A stretch of 64,000 bases of DNA from Gordonia gummivorans (GCF_022513585.1 NZ_JAKWBF010000027.1:1-64000); one strand, 5' to 3'. Positions 8,809 to 17,894 are shown, numbered from the stretch's first letter. The notes: generated by a model not told the origin, from the letters alone. Translations and numbers: made by a program.

Positions 8809-10011
8809 GTGAGTGTGGACGACACAGTCGGTGAGTCTCGAGCAGATCCCCCTACCCCAGATTCTTCGGCACCCGAACCGATCCCTGGCCTGGAACCGAT
8901 CCTCGATGATTTCGCCGCCGCCGCCGAGATGGAGGCCGAGCCGGAGAAGCGACGTGACCTGACCGTGGTCCGACGGATCGCGATCGGTGCGTGGGTGATC
9001 CTGCTGATCGGCGAATTCCTGCTGGAGGGGCTCGCCATCGATCGGACCAGCCTGATCATCCTGATGTGCCTTGGTCTGCTGGCCGGATGTATCGGCCGGC
9101 GCAAGGCGATCACCGTGATCATCGACTGGCTGCCGTTCGCGCTGATCCTGATCCTCTACGACCTGGTCCGCAACTTCGCGCAGGCCATCGACATGCCGGT
9201 GCAGTGGCACCTGGCTGTCGACGTCGACCAGTGGATGTTCGGGGTCAACCCCACCGTGTGGTTGCAGACGCATCTGAAGGAACCCACCGCGCCATGGTGG
9301 GAGGTCGTGGTCAGCATCGTCTACATGTCGTTCTTCGTCATCCCGTACGCGGTGGCCGGGGTACTGTGGCTCCGGGACCGCATGGCCTGGCGGCGCTACG
9401 CCGCGTGCTTCATCGCGACATCGTTCCTCGCGCTGATCGGCTACACGCTGGTGCCCGCGGCTCCACCGTGGGCGGCGGCGAAGTGCACGGCGGCCGACGT
9501 CGTCGACCATCCGCACGACCCGCCCTGCATGTACCAACTGGCCGGTCCGGTCGAGGACAACCTGCTCGGCGACGTGGAGCCGACACACGAGGGGGCCAAT
9601 CCGTACGTCGAGCGGATCTCGTCGCGTGGGTGGGACTTCCTCGGCATCGCCGTGGCGTCGAGCCTGGTCGAGGTCGGACAGGGCAAGTCGAACCTGGTCG
9701 CGGCGATACCGTCGCTGCACGCGGGATTGAGCATGCTGTTGGCCCTGTTCATGTGGCCGCGCGTCAAGGCACTCGGAAAAGTGCTGTTCATGGCCTACCC
9801 GCTCGCCATGGCCTTCGCGCTGGTCTACACCGCCGAGCACTACGTCTTCGACATCCTGCTCGGCTGGGGCCTGGCCGCCATCGTGATCGTGGCGTATCGC
9901 GTGGCCGACCGGACCTGGCTGATACCCCGGCAGAAGCGACTCGCCGAGGAAGCGGCCCGTGCCGAATCCGACGACGAGTCCGCGGCCGACAAGGTCGCCG
10001 CGACGTCGTAG
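8809..10011 (+). CDS. PAP2/AUR1-family integral membrane phosphatase or transferase
   Basis: A 400-residue polytopic membrane protein of the PAP2 superfamily. The two active-site motifs are visible: PSLHAG at residues 301-306 (phosphate-binding His304) and HYVFD at 344-348 (His344 and Asp348). Six or more hydrophobic segments surround them, with an acidic hydrophilic N-terminus of about 50 residues. The long loop between the first half and the PSLHAG motif resembles AUR1-like inositol-phosphoryl transferases and cell-envelope phosphatases of actinomycetes, so lipid or envelope phosphate chemistry at the membrane is likely. The start is GTG 8809 with AGGAA 8 nt upstream; GTG 8815 is an alternative. 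Confidence 0.82.
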   Translation: MSVDDTVGESRADPPTPDSSAPEPIPGLEPILDDFAAAAEMEAEPEKRRDLTVVRRIAIGAWVILLIGEFLLEGLAIDRTSLIILMCLGLLAGCIGRRKAITVIIDWLPFALILILYDLVRNFAQAIDMPVQWHLAVDVDQWMFGVNPTVWLQTHLKEPTAPWWEVVVSIVYMSFFVIPYAVAGVLWLRDRMAWRRYAACFIATSFLALIGYTLVPAAPPWAAAKCTAADVVDHPHDPPCMYQLAGPVEDNLLGDVEPTHEGANPYVERISSRGWDFLGIAVASSLVEVGQGKSNLVAAIPSLHAGLSMLLALFMWPRVKALGKVLFMAYPLAMAFALVYTAEHYVFDILLGWGLAAIVIVAYRVADRTWLIPRQKRLAEEAARAESDDESAADKVAATS

Positions 10012-10015
10012 TGCG

Positions 10016-10021
10016 TAGCAT
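10016..10021 (+). promoter_or_regulatory. -10 box, leaderless start
   Basis: TAGCAT ends 7 nt before GTG 10029. It lies just after the stop codon of the PAP2-family gene. Confidence 0.45.
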
Positions 10022-10028
10022 CACGACC

Positions 10029-10499
10029 GTGCGACGACACCTCCCGCGGGCCTGGCCCGTCGTTCTCATAGCGCTGGTCGTCGCCATCCCTCTCATGCAC
10101 GTGGTCGTGGCGGTGTGTGCGGATCACGGGCGCGGGTCCCACGCGGTGTCACGTACGCACGTCGACCACACCGCGCATGCCCAGACCCCAAACACACAGA
10201 CCCCAAACACACCGGCCCCGCATACCCCGACCCCAGGCGTACCGACTCTCACCGCAGTGGTGTCGAGCGCGGACGATTCGATGGGGCCAGGGGACCACTG
10301 CGACGCACACGGTCACCCCTGCAGTTTCGTCCGGGCCGACGACGCGGATCCGCCGGTCGTGGTCCTGGTGTTGCTCGTCTGGGCGTTCCTGCTCGCCGCC
10401 GGTCTGTGTCGACGCGGATTCCCGGCGGTCCACGTCCTCGGCAGACCACCCCCGTGGGCGATACGCACGCATCTCGAGCTCCAGGTGATTCGCTGCTGA
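10029..10499 (+). CDS. His/Pro-rich membrane protein, DUF6153-like
   Basis: A 156-residue protein with an N-terminal membrane segment (PVVLIALVVAIPLMHVVVAV), a His- and Pro/Thr-rich middle made of TPNTQTPNT-like tandem units, a cluster GDHCDAHGHPCSF that could bind a metal, and a second membrane helix (VVVLVLLVWAFLLAAGL). The layout resembles DUF6153 proteins, which I recall beside DUF305 genes, and a DUF305 lipoprotein follows here. GTG 10029 is preferred over GTG 10011 (overlapping the previous stop) because TAGCAT ends 7 nt before it. A role in metal (perhaps copper) handling in the envelope is an inference. Confidence 0.6.
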   Translation: MRRHLPRAWPVVLIALVVAIPLMHVVVAVCADHGRGSHAVSRTHVDHTAHAQTPNTQTPNTPAPHTPTPGVPTLTAVVSSADDSMGPGDHCDAHGHPCSFVRADDADPPVVVLVLLVWAFLLAAGLCRRGFPAVHVLGRPPPWAIRTHLELQVIRC

Positions 10500-10511
10500 G
10501 CATCACGAAAC

Positions 10512-10530
10512 GACCGGATGTACTCCGGTC
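10512..10530. repeat. Short hairpin upstream of DUF305 gene
   Basis: GACCGGA and TCCGGTC arms (7 bp, perfect) around a 5-nt loop, inside the gap between the His-rich gene and the DUF305 gene. It could be a weak terminator or an operator. A 15-bp imperfect direct repeat (CATGCCCGAAATCAG and CATGCCCAAAATCAG) follows at about 10538-10568. Confidence 0.4.
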
Positions 10531-10600
10531 ACTTCGTCATGCCCGAAATCAGTCATGCCCAAAATCAGCAGAAACGCTTGTCTCGTAAGGAAGTTCGACC

Positions 10601-11203
10601 ATGCATCACCTATCTCATCGCAGCGCTGTGCTCGCAGCGGCACTGGCCGCGACCGTCGCGTTCGGAGTCGCCGGCTGCGCGAACTCCGGTTCGCCGGCCG
10701 GGCCGTCGAGTTCGACGGCCGTCTCGCAGGCGGCGCCGCACAACGACGCCGACGTCCGATTCACGACCGGGATGATCCCGCACCACGAACAGGCCCTCGA
10801 CATGGCTGATCTCGTGACCGGTCGGACCGGCAACGCCGAACTGATCGCTCTGGCGACCGCGATCAAAGGCGCGCAGCAGCCAGAGATCGACCAGATGACT
10901 GCGCGTCTGCGGTCCTGGGGCGTCGAGCCGCCCACGGGTGATCACGCCGGACACGGAGGTCACCAGGCAATGCCCGGCATGATGTCGGCCGCCGAGATGT
11001 CGGCGATGCGCACCGCGTCGGGCGAGCAGTTCGACCGATTGTGGTTGCAGGCCATGATCCGCCACCACGAGGGTGCCGTCGCCATGGCGGACACCGAACT
11101 CCGCGAGGGCTCCGATCCTGCGTCGAAAACTCTTGCGGCGCAGATCAAATCAGCGCAGCAGCGGGAGATCGCACAGATGAGGCGGATGCTCGGCCTCGCC
11201 TGA
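10601..11203 (+). CDS. DUF305 lipoprotein, His/Met-rich
   Basis: A 200-residue exported lipoprotein. The lipobox VAGC places the lipidated Cys at 26. Two DUF305 (ferritin-like helical) halves carry the paired-histidine motifs GMIPHHEQALDMA and MIRHHEGAVAMAD. Between them is a His/Met-rich linker (GDHAGHGGHQAMPGMM) that suits copper or another soft metal. Function of the family is not settled; metal binding in the cell envelope is the usual suggestion. Strong AGGAAG lies 8 nt before ATG 10601. It sits downstream of the DUF6153-like gene and is closed by a 19-bp hairpin at 11211-11252. Confidence 0.9.
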   Translation: MHHLSHRSAVLAAALAATVAFGVAGCANSGSPAGPSSSTAVSQAAPHNDADVRFTTGMIPHHEQALDMADLVTGRTGNAELIALATAIKGAQQPEIDQMTARLRSWGVEPPTGDHAGHGGHQAMPGMMSAAEMSAMRTASGEQFDRLWLQAMIRHHEGAVAMADTELREGSDPASKTLAAQIKSAQQREIAQMRRMLGLA

Positions 11204-11210
11204 CGACAGA

Positions 11211-11252
11211 ACGACGCTGGGCTCCCGGATTCTTCCGGGAGCCCAGCGTCGT
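11211..11252. terminator. Strong hairpin between convergent genes
   Basis: A 19-bp perfect inverted repeat, arms 11211-11229 and 11234-11252, with a 4-nt loop. It is GC-rich and lacks a T-run. It separates the DUF305 gene from the convergent DUF4185 gene (stop at 11268). Confidence 0.78.
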
Positions 11253-11267
11253 CGTAGTTCGCCTCGC

Positions 11268-12338
11268 CTACTTCTTGAGTGGCAGGCGCATGAGGTACAC
11301 CTGGTAGCCCAGCGAGATCGAGTAGGTGAAGTACAGCGTGCTGCCCTTGGACCACGGGTGGATGTAGGGCGCGTAACCGGTGTAGGGGTCGGCGCTCGGG
11401 ATGACCAGTTCGCCGGAGGACCATGGCCCTTCCGGCCGGTCGGCGGTCCGCAGTTTCACGCCGAGATCGCCCTGTGCCAGCGAGATGTACTTGCCGAGGT
11501 AGTCGTTCCATGCGACGGACAGTTCGCCGTTCGGACGGGCCATGATCGGGGTCGCCGCATCCGGGTTGTTGCGCAGCCACTTTCCGTAGGAGAGGTACTC
11601 CCAGCGGCCGAGCTTCTCGATATCGGATTCCTCGACGCGGGCGAGGTACACCGAACCCCACCGGCCGTCGGGAGTGCCGTAGTAGTACAGCGTCTTGCCG
11701 ACCTTCAGGAAGGCGCCCATCTGGAACTTCTTGTTGCCGCCGCCGTTGGGCCGGAAGGCGTTGACCGGCTTCCAGTTACGACCGTTGTCGGTGGATTTCA
11801 CCAGCGCCGACCAGTTGGTCAGCCAGTTTCCGGGGCTGCCCCAGTTCTTCACCGACATCACCGTCATGTACTGCGCGCCGTTCGCCGCGATGCCCGCGGT
11901 CGGGATGATGGTGATCTCCTTGCGCACGTTCGGCTTGAGGAGGCGCTTGGCATGTCCGGGCGGACCCGAATGTCCGGTGAAGGTCATGCCGTCGGCGAGG
12001 TAGCGGTCGTTGCTGCGCAGCAGAACATTGGAGCGCCAGTAGAACATCTGCCCGTACAGCCACGACCAGCCGTTGATCGACTGGGTGTCACCGAAGGCGG
12101 TGAGGATCTCGCCGTGCCCGTTGTCCCACATGATGCCCAGGTCGGTGCCGAAGATGTTGTATCGGCCGATGGTGTCGTTCTGGGCGAATGGGCCGGTCAG
12201 GCGGGACACGATCGATGCCGGACCAGCGGCATTGGCGGCCGACGCGACCTGGGGGTTCACGCTGAGTCCGAGCGTCATGGCTGTGGCCAGGCCGGTCACG
12301 GCCAATCCCACGCGCAGTCGGGCGAGGCTCCGTTTCAT
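11268..12338 (-). CDS. Secreted DUF4185 protein
   Basis: A 356-residue exported protein. A basic N-terminus and hydrophobic stretch precede a probable signal cleavage after VASAANA (about residue 36). The mature part matches DUF4185, with the hallmark YNIFGTDLGIMWDNG and ILTAFGDTQ segments and repeated Trp/Gly blocks of a five-bladed-propeller, glycosidase-like fold. The family is extracellular and presumed to act on polysaccharide; a related enzyme group acts on arabinan-type envelope glycans, but activity here is not shown. ATG 12338 is 6 nt after TATGGT on the minus strand, so a leaderless transcript is likely. Confidence 0.85.
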   Translation of the reverse strand: MKRSLARLRVGLAVTGLATAMTLGLSVNPQVASAANAAGPASIVSRLTGPFAQNDTIGRYNIFGTDLGIMWDNGHGEILTAFGDTQSINGWSWLYGQMFYWRSNVLLRSNDRYLADGMTFTGHSGPPGHAKRLLKPNVRKEITIIPTAGIAANGAQYMTVMSVKNWGSPGNWLTNWSALVKSTDNGRNWKPVNAFRPNGGGNKKFQMGAFLKVGKTLYYYGTPDGRWGSVYLARVEESDIEKLGRWEYLSYGKWLRNNPDAATPIMARPNGELSVAWNDYLGKYISLAQGDLGVKLRTADRPEGPWSSGELVIPSADPYTGYAPYIHPWSKGSTLYFTYSISLGYQVYLMRLPLKK

Positions 12339-12344
12339 GGCGAG

Positions 12345-12350
12345 ACCATA
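12345..12350 (-). promoter_or_regulatory. -10 box of DUF4185 gene, leaderless
   Basis: TATGGT on the minus strand ends 6 nt before ATG 12338. Confidence 0.5.
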
Positions 12351-12412
12351 TCAAGGCCGCGGTGTGGTGCGCGCGCGGCGATACGACTTCCGGTACCGAA
12401 ATGTCCGATTTC

Positions 12413-13294
12413 TCACGCGTCTCGGTAGCGTCCAGAGCTGTTCGCGGTGGTGAAGTCGATCTCGGCCGCGGCATTGTTCACCGCGGTGACCGTCGCGGTG
12501 CCGATCATCCCGTTTCGGTCATAGAGCCCGGAAGTGCTGACCGAGATGCCGTCGTTCTCGACGTGCGCGTCGGCCTCCACGCCCACCCGCGGCCCCTCGG
12601 GCAGCCGAGCCAGGGCGACGGTGACATCGCAGTTGATGAACCCGATGCCGGTGGTTCCCCAGTTGCAGACCAGGCTGGTCGACTCGGCACTGATCACCGC
12701 CTGCTGGAACGGGGTCAGGGGCTCGCCCGCGACGGCCGGCGCCGCGCGCGACCAGAGACGCTTGCGGTATCCGTCCTGGTGGGTGGCCATGTCGGAGTTC
12801 CACGGACCGACCGGTGCACCTGGGCCATCGGAGGAGAACCGGGGGAAGTAGTCGTCGTCGGACACGTCGGGTGGAGTGAACGTCACGGCATCGTCGGGCC
12901 GCACCCAGCGGTCGCCGGGCGGGTTGTCCGACTCCTTGAGGAACACCGTGGTGCCGCGTGCGACCACGACGCCGTCCTCGAGGGTGTCTTCAGAAGAAAA
13001 CTGGACAACTTCGACCTCCGCGACCCGGATCCGGCCGCCCGAGCGGAGGAGCCTTCCGCGAGTGGTCGTCGGTTGTTCACGTGCCGCCTTGAACAGGTCG
13101 ATCGTGAACCGCACCGGTCGAAAGCCCTCCTCGCCGTGTGCTTTCTCGGCATGCCGTGCGGCGATCGCGCACACGGCCGGACCGTTCAGCGTGCCGGGCG
13201 CCCACAGGCTGCGGGAGAAGCGCGTCGGATGCAGGAGTTCGACGTCGGGGTGCGCAGCGGAGTCGCGGCGTTCGAAGAAGGCGATGGTGACCAC
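12413..13294 (-). CDS. Acyl-CoA thioesterase-like double hot-dog protein
   Basis: A 293-residue protein of the TesB-like, tandem hot-dog thioesterase superfamily. The first half carries the usual WAPGTLNGPAVCAIAARH segment and the RPVRFTIDLFKA strand. The second half has TSLVCNWGTTGIGFINCDVTV and YDRNGMIGTATV. It probably hydrolyses an acyl-CoA, but catalytic residues cannot be assigned with certainty from sequence alone. The start GTG at 13294 is the furthest in-frame codon and gives an N-terminus typical of the family. It is transcribed away from the HdeD-like gene; the intervening 105 nt hold both promoters. Confidence 0.72.
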   Translation of the reverse strand: MVTIAFFERRDSAAHPDVELLHPTRFSRSLWAPGTLNGPAVCAIAARHAEKAHGEEGFRPVRFTIDLFKAAREQPTTTRGRLLRSGGRIRVAEVEVVQFSSEDTLEDGVVVARGTTVFLKESDNPPGDRWVRPDDAVTFTPPDVSDDDYFPRFSSDGPGAPVGPWNSDMATHQDGYRKRLWSRAAPAVAGEPLTPFQQAVISAESTSLVCNWGTTGIGFINCDVTVALARLPEGPRVGVEADAHVENDGISVSTSGLYDRNGMIGTATVTAVNNAAAEIDFTTANSSGRYRDA

Positions 13295-13386
13295 ACATAG
13301 TTACTACCCCGTCGCCTTCTCACCCTTCTCGGGCGGTCCCCGGCGAGTTGGGCAAGAATTCACCGCACTCTGGTGTCTGCACGGGA

Positions 13387-13392
13387 TAATCT
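13387..13392 (+). promoter_or_regulatory. -10 box of HdeD-like gene, leaderless
   Basis: TAATCT ends 7 nt before ATG 13400. Confidence 0.55.
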
Positions 13393-13399
13393 CTCCGCC

Positions 13400-13972
13400 A
13401 TGACCTTCGCCGTCTACACCAAACAATTCCCCGACGAACTCATCGGCGCCGTGCGCACCGCGATGATCGTGACCGCCATCATCGGCATCGTGCTCGGCCT
13501 CATCGCCGTCATCTGGACGCCCGCCGCCGTCCTCACGGTCGCGATCCTGTTCGCGATCTCACTGATCATCGCGGGCATCTTCCGTATCTACCAAGCATTC
13601 GCAGCGACATTCCTCAGTGGTGGAATTCGGTTCCTGCTCGGCATCATGGGCGTGATCGTGCTGCTGGCCGGGATCTTCGCGCTGTTCAGCCCCGAAGATG
13701 CGATCTGGCTCCTGGCGCTCTTCATCGGCATCGGCTGGATCTTCCAGGGCGTGGCGGATCTGTACGGGGCCGTCTCGAAATCGGGACACGCACCCACCTG
13801 GTTCCTGGTGCTGTCCGGCGTCATCGCGATCCTCGCCGGCATCGTGATGATCGTGGCATCGCAGGCCTCGCTCTTCGTCCTCACCTGGATCGCGGGCGTC
13901 ATGCTGATCATCATCAGCGTCGTCACGCTTCTGACCCTGCCGAAGAAGGTCGACGCCGCACCCGCTCCCTGA
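13400..13972 (+). CDS. HdeD-like (DUF308) membrane protein
   Basis: A 190-residue integral membrane protein with six hydrophobic segments and the internally repeated pattern of HdeD/DUF308 proteins (LGLIAVIWTPAAVLTVAILF and FLLGIMGVIVLLAGIFALF). E. coli HdeD is linked to acid resistance; actinobacterial members have no defined role. I moved the start to ATG 13400 because TAATCT ends 7 nt before it and the N-terminus is then MTFAVYTKQFPDEL. The longer frame from 13373 has no ribosome-binding site. It converges with the large synthetase gene, 17 nt between stops. Confidence 0.82.
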   Translation: MTFAVYTKQFPDELIGAVRTAMIVTAIIGIVLGLIAVIWTPAAVLTVAILFAISLIIAGIFRIYQAFAATFLSGGIRFLLGIMGVIVLLAGIFALFSPEDAIWLLALFIGIGWIFQGVADLYGAVSKSGHAPTWFLVLSGVIAILAGIVMIVASQASLFVLTWIAGVMLIIISVVTLLTLPKKVDAAPAP

Positions 13973-13989
13973 CCCGACACCCGCAGCGC

Positions 13990-16900
13990 TCAGTCCCCAT
14001 CCCACGGCGCGATCGGGTTGCCCTGCCAGCGGGTGTGGGCGGGCACCACGTCGCCCCGCATCACCAGCGACGCGGGTCCGACGGTCGCCGATTCGCCGAG
14101 CCCGGACGCCGGTAGGGCGACGCAGTGCGGACCCAGCGTCGCACCGGCTTCCAGGACGACGCGGTCGATGGCCATCACGCGGTCGTGGAACAGGTGGGTC
14201 TGCACCACGCAGCCGCGTTGGACTGTTGCGCCGTCGCCGAGGCTGACCAGGTCGGCCTCGGGCAGCCAGTAGGTCTCGCACCAGACTCCTCGCCCGATGT
14301 GTGCACCGAGCATCCGCAGCCACAGGTTGAGGATCGGGGTTCCGGTGGCGGCGTTGGCGAACCACGGCGCGGCAACCGTCTCCACAAAGGCGTCCGACAA
14401 CTCGTTGCGCCACACGAACGAACTCCACAGCGGGTGCTCGCTGACGGTGATACGCCCGACGACCAGCCACTTCGCGCACGCCGCGATGCAGCAGGCACAC
14501 ATGCCGGCGACGAGCAGGATCAGCCCCGACACCAGCGCGGCGATCCCGTAGTGCGACTGGCTCGCGATGTACTGCAGCCCGAGCAGCATGAAGATACCGA
14601 GGCCGAAGGACACCATCACCGGCACCAGCCGCAGCGTCTCGATCACCGCGCGCGCCACCTTCAGCCGCATCGGCGGATCGAAGGTGCGTGACGTGTCGGT
14701 CTCGGCGGCGGTACGACGCAGCCGAACGGGGGGACTGCCCAGCCAACTCGACCCCGACTTTGCGCGGTCCGGGGTCGCCGAGAGCACCGCGACGAGACCG
14801 TTCTTGGGCACCTTGCGGCCGGGTGCGGTCATACCCGAGTTGCCGAGGAACGAGCGTTTGCCGATCTTCGCCTCGTCGATGTGCAGCCAGCCGCCGCCCA
14901 ACTCGTACGACGCGACCATGGTGTCGTCGGCGAGGAACGCGCCGTCGCCGATCGTCGTGAACTTGGGCAGCACCAGTGCCGTGGAGATCTCGGTGCCGGT
15001 GCCCACCTTGGCCCCGAGGAGTCGGAACCAGCCCGGGGTCAGCAGGCTCGCGTACAGCGGGAACAGGTAGGTGCGGGCCGAGTCCAGGAGCCGCTCGGTC
15101 ATCCACACCTGCCAGCCGACCCTCGACCGCACCGGGTAGTAGCCCTTCTCCAGCCGCAGCGAGAGGAGGCGCACCAGGACGACGGTGATGACGGCGAACA
15201 CCAGGAGACTCGTCAGGGTGGCGGCGGGCAGGAGGATCAGTGCCCGACGTCCGACGTCACGCAATCGGTCCGCGTGCAGCGCCCACGTACCGATCACCGC
15301 CAGACCGGCGCCCAGCGAGATCAGCGGGATGGCGGCCAGCACCAGCGAGGACAGCCCGTAGACGGGTACCCAGAACGGACTGCGTTCGGGGCGATGGTCG
15401 GGCCACGGATGATCGGCCTTGCCGACCTTGACGGCCGGGGAGCCCGCCCACTGCTGTCGTGCCTTGACCCGGCCGAACACGGCCGAACCCGGCTCGACTT
15501 CGGCGTCGCGTCCGACCACCGAGCCGGGCATCAGGGTCGAACGGGCGCCGATGGATGCCCCGCGTTTGATCTCGATCGCACCGATGTGGACCACGTCGCC
15601 GTCGATCCACCAGCCCGACAGGTCCACCTCGGGTTCCACCGATGCACCTTCGCCGACGGTCAGCAACCCGGTCACCGGCGGGATCGTGTGCAGGTCGACG
15701 CCCCGCCCGATCTGGGCGCCGAGCGCGCGCGCCAGGTAGATCATCCACGGCGCACCCGACAGGTTGGCCGCGCCACTGGCGTCGAGGAGGCGTTCGGCGA
15801 CCCAGAGCCGCAAATGCACGCCACTGCCGCGCGGGTAGTTGCCCGGTCCCACCCCGGAGAGCAGCAGGCGCGCGCCGGCCGCCGCGATCAGCATCCGGCC
15901 CGGCGGGGTGATGAAGATCAGGAAGGCCGCCAGCAGTACCCCCCAGTTGACCTCGATCAGCCAGGGCACCGAACGGTCGACGCGGTCGGTGACCAGGATC
16001 GCCACATTGTTGACGACGCCCAGCCAGGTGGCCCACTGCAGGCCGGTGAGAGTGGTGAGCGGGACCGACAGCAGGATCTGGGCCAGACCGGTGCTGCGCG
16101 GGGTCGGAGTCACGTCGCGTTCGACGACGACCGCGGCCGGCCGGCGCGCGGCCAGCATCTCCGACATCGAACCCAGCCGCGGGTGGTCGTAGAGGTCGGC
16201 AACCGTGATGTCGGGGTACCGGGCGCGCACGGCCGTGACCAGCTGCGCGGCCGACAGCGAGCCGCCGCCCTCGGCGAAGAAATCGGCGTCGGGGTGGGTG
16301 ATCGTCACGCCGAGGACGTCGGTCCAGCACTGCGCGAGCCACGCCGTGTGTTCGTCGAGTGTGGGTGCGGCCTCGTCGGCGGGTGCGCCGGGCAGCGGCC
16401 AGGGCAGAGCGTCGCGGTCGACCTTTCCTGATGTGCGCGTGGGCAATTCGTCGACGACGGCCAGTCTCGGCACCATCGCGGCGGGCAGTGCTCGGGCCAG
16501 TTCGTCGCGTGCTCGTTTCAGATCGAAGTCGGGGTCTGCGGACACCAGGTATCCGACGAGGAGACTGTTGCCGGCGGCCGACCGCCGGACCGCCGCGGCC
16601 GCACCGGTCACCCCCGGAAGATGTTGCAGCGCATTGTCGATCTCGCCGAGCTCGATGCGCCGACCGCCCACCTTGACCTGATCGTCGGCCCGGCCCATGA
16701 ACACCAGGCCGGCGGGGTCGAGGCGGACGAGGTCGCCGCTTCGATAGGCGCGCTCCCAGCCGAGAGTCGGCATGGGAGCGTACTTTTCGGCGTCCTTGGC
16801 GGGATCGAGGTACCGGGCGAGTCCGACGCCGCCGATGATCAGTTCTCCGACCTCACCCTCGGCGACCGGGTTGTCGTCGGGCCCCACGACGGCGAGATCC

Positions 16901-17871
16901 CACCCGGCCAGCGGTAGCCCGATCCGGACGGGCGGCGTGCCGGTGAGCGGTGCCGCGCAGGCGACCACGGTGGCCTCGGTGGGGCCGTAGGTGTTCCATA
17001 CTTCGCGGTCGCCGACCGCGAGGCGTTCGGCCAATTCGGGCGGGCAGGCCTCGCCGCCGAAGATGAGCAGCCGAACGGCTTCGAGGGCTTCCGGCGGCCA
17101 CAGCGACGCGAGGGTCGGGACGGTCGAGACGACGGTGATGTCGCGCTGCACCAGCCACGGGCCGAGATCCATGCCGCTGCGGACCAGTGACCGGGGCGCA
17201 GGGACCAGGCAGGCCCCGTTGCGCCAGGCCAGCCACATCTCTTCGCACGATGCGTCGAACGCGACCGAGAGCCCCGCAAGGACTCGGTCGCCGGGGCCTA
17301 TGGGGTTGTTCTGCAAGAACATTCGCGCCTCGGCGTCGACGAAGGCGGCCGCGTTGCGGTGGCTGACGGCCACGCCCTTGGGGGTGCCGGTGGAACCGGA
17401 CGTGAAGATGATCCACGCGTCGTCGGCCACCGTGGGGTATTCCGGACCTCCGTGCTCAGGCGCGCCGTGGCCGGTGGCGTGGATGCCGTCGGCGTCGGCG
17501 ATCGCGTCCACGGCCGCCTCGCCGAAGACCAGGGCGGCGCGTTCGTCGGGATCGTCGGCGTCGACCGGTACGTACGCGGCGCCCGCGTAGAGCGTCGACA
17601 GGATCGCGACGTAGAGGTCCCGCGAGCCCGACGGCATGCGGATTCCGACGCGCGATCCCCGCCCCACGCCGGCGTCACCGAGTCGTGCTGCCGCTCGGCG
17701 GACGACGGCGAGCAACTGCGTGTAGCTGAGAACTTGATCACCGTCGTCGATGGCCGGCGCATCGGGGAAGTTCATCGCTGTCTCGGTCAGCACATCGCAC
17801 AGCGTCCTCGGCGCGCTGGCCTGCGCAGACAGCAAGAACTGCTCGGGTATCCGCACGGTTACCGCCACCAT
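13990..17871 (-). CDS. Pls/PosA-type nonribosomal peptide synthetase
   Basis: A 1293-residue membrane-bound synthetase. The adenylation domain (about 15-510) has FTSGSTGTPKG (A3), YGPTEATV (A5), YRSGDLVR (A7), GRADDQVKVGGRRIELGEI (A8) and RTSGKVDRDALPWP (A10 Lys). A carrier domain follows with EGGGSLS, phosphopantetheine site Ser538. The C-terminal 700 residues hold several membrane helices alternating with three left-handed beta-helix, acyltransferase-like blocks. This is the layout of epsilon-poly-lysine synthetase (Pls) and its relatives, where the C-terminal modules join amino acids iteratively. Substrate is not readable here. ATG 17871 is chosen as the A domain starts there; TATATT lies 17 nt upstream. 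No tailoring genes are adjacent. Confidence 0.88.
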   Translation of the reverse strand: MVAVTVRIPEQFLLSAQASAPRTLCDVLTETAMNFPDAPAIDDGDQVLSYTQLLAVVRRAAARLGDAGVGRGSRVGIRMPSGSRDLYVAILSTLYAGAAYVPVDADDPDERAALVFGEAAVDAIADADGIHATGHGAPEHGGPEYPTVADDAWIIFTSGSTGTPKGVAVSHRNAAAFVDAEARMFLQNNPIGPGDRVLAGLSVAFDASCEEMWLAWRNGACLVPAPRSLVRSGMDLGPWLVQRDITVVSTVPTLASLWPPEALEAVRLLIFGGEACPPELAERLAVGDREVWNTYGPTEATVVACAAPLTGTPPVRIGLPLAGWDLAVVGPDDNPVAEGEVGELIIGGVGLARYLDPAKDAEKYAPMPTLGWERAYRSGDLVRLDPAGLVFMGRADDQVKVGGRRIELGEIDNALQHLPGVTGAAAAVRRSAAGNSLLVGYLVSADPDFDLKRARDELARALPAAMVPRLAVVDELPTRTSGKVDRDALPWPLPGAPADEAAPTLDEHTAWLAQCWTDVLGVTITHPDADFFAEGGGSLSAAQLVTAVRARYPDITVADLYDHPRLGSMSEMLAARRPAAVVVERDVTPTPRSTGLAQILLSVPLTTLTGLQWATWLGVVNNVAILVTDRVDRSVPWLIEVNWGVLLAAFLIFITPPGRMLIAAAGARLLLSGVGPGNYPRGSGVHLRLWVAERLLDASGAANLSGAPWMIYLARALGAQIGRGVDLHTIPPVTGLLTVGEGASVEPEVDLSGWWIDGDVVHIGAIEIKRGASIGARSTLMPGSVVGRDAEVEPGSAVFGRVKARQQWAGSPAVKVGKADHPWPDHRPERSPFWVPVYGLSSLVLAAIPLISLGAGLAVIGTWALHADRLRDVGRRALILLPAATLTSLLVFAVITVVLVRLLSLRLEKGYYPVRSRVGWQVWMTERLLDSARTYLFPLYASLLTPGWFRLLGAKVGTGTEISTALVLPKFTTIGDGAFLADDTMVASYELGGGWLHIDEAKIGKRSFLGNSGMTAPGRKVPKNGLVAVLSATPDRAKSGSSWLGSPPVRLRRTAAETDTSRTFDPPMRLKVARAVIETLRLVPVMVSFGLGIFMLLGLQYIASQSHYGIAALVSGLILLVAGMCACCIAACAKWLVVGRITVSEHPLWSSFVWRNELSDAFVETVAAPWFANAATGTPILNLWLRMLGAHIGRGVWCETYWLPEADLVSLGDGATVQRGCVVQTHLFHDRVMAIDRVVLEAGATLGPHCVALPASGLGESATVGPASLVMRGDVVPAHTRWQGNPIAPWDGD

Positions 17872-17888
17872 CTCGACACGAGTTCGAG

Positions 17889-17894
17889 AATATA
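17889..17894 (-). promoter_or_regulatory. -10 box of the synthetase gene
   Basis: TATATT on the minus strand, 17 nt upstream of ATG 17871. With transcription starting about 7 nt after it, the leader would be about 10 nt. Confidence 0.4.

Noticed and set aside
14881..16431. 516-codon plus-strand frame inside the synthetase gene
   Set aside because: Antisense shadow of a well-supported NRPS-like protein; low-complexity Arg/Asp/His composition.
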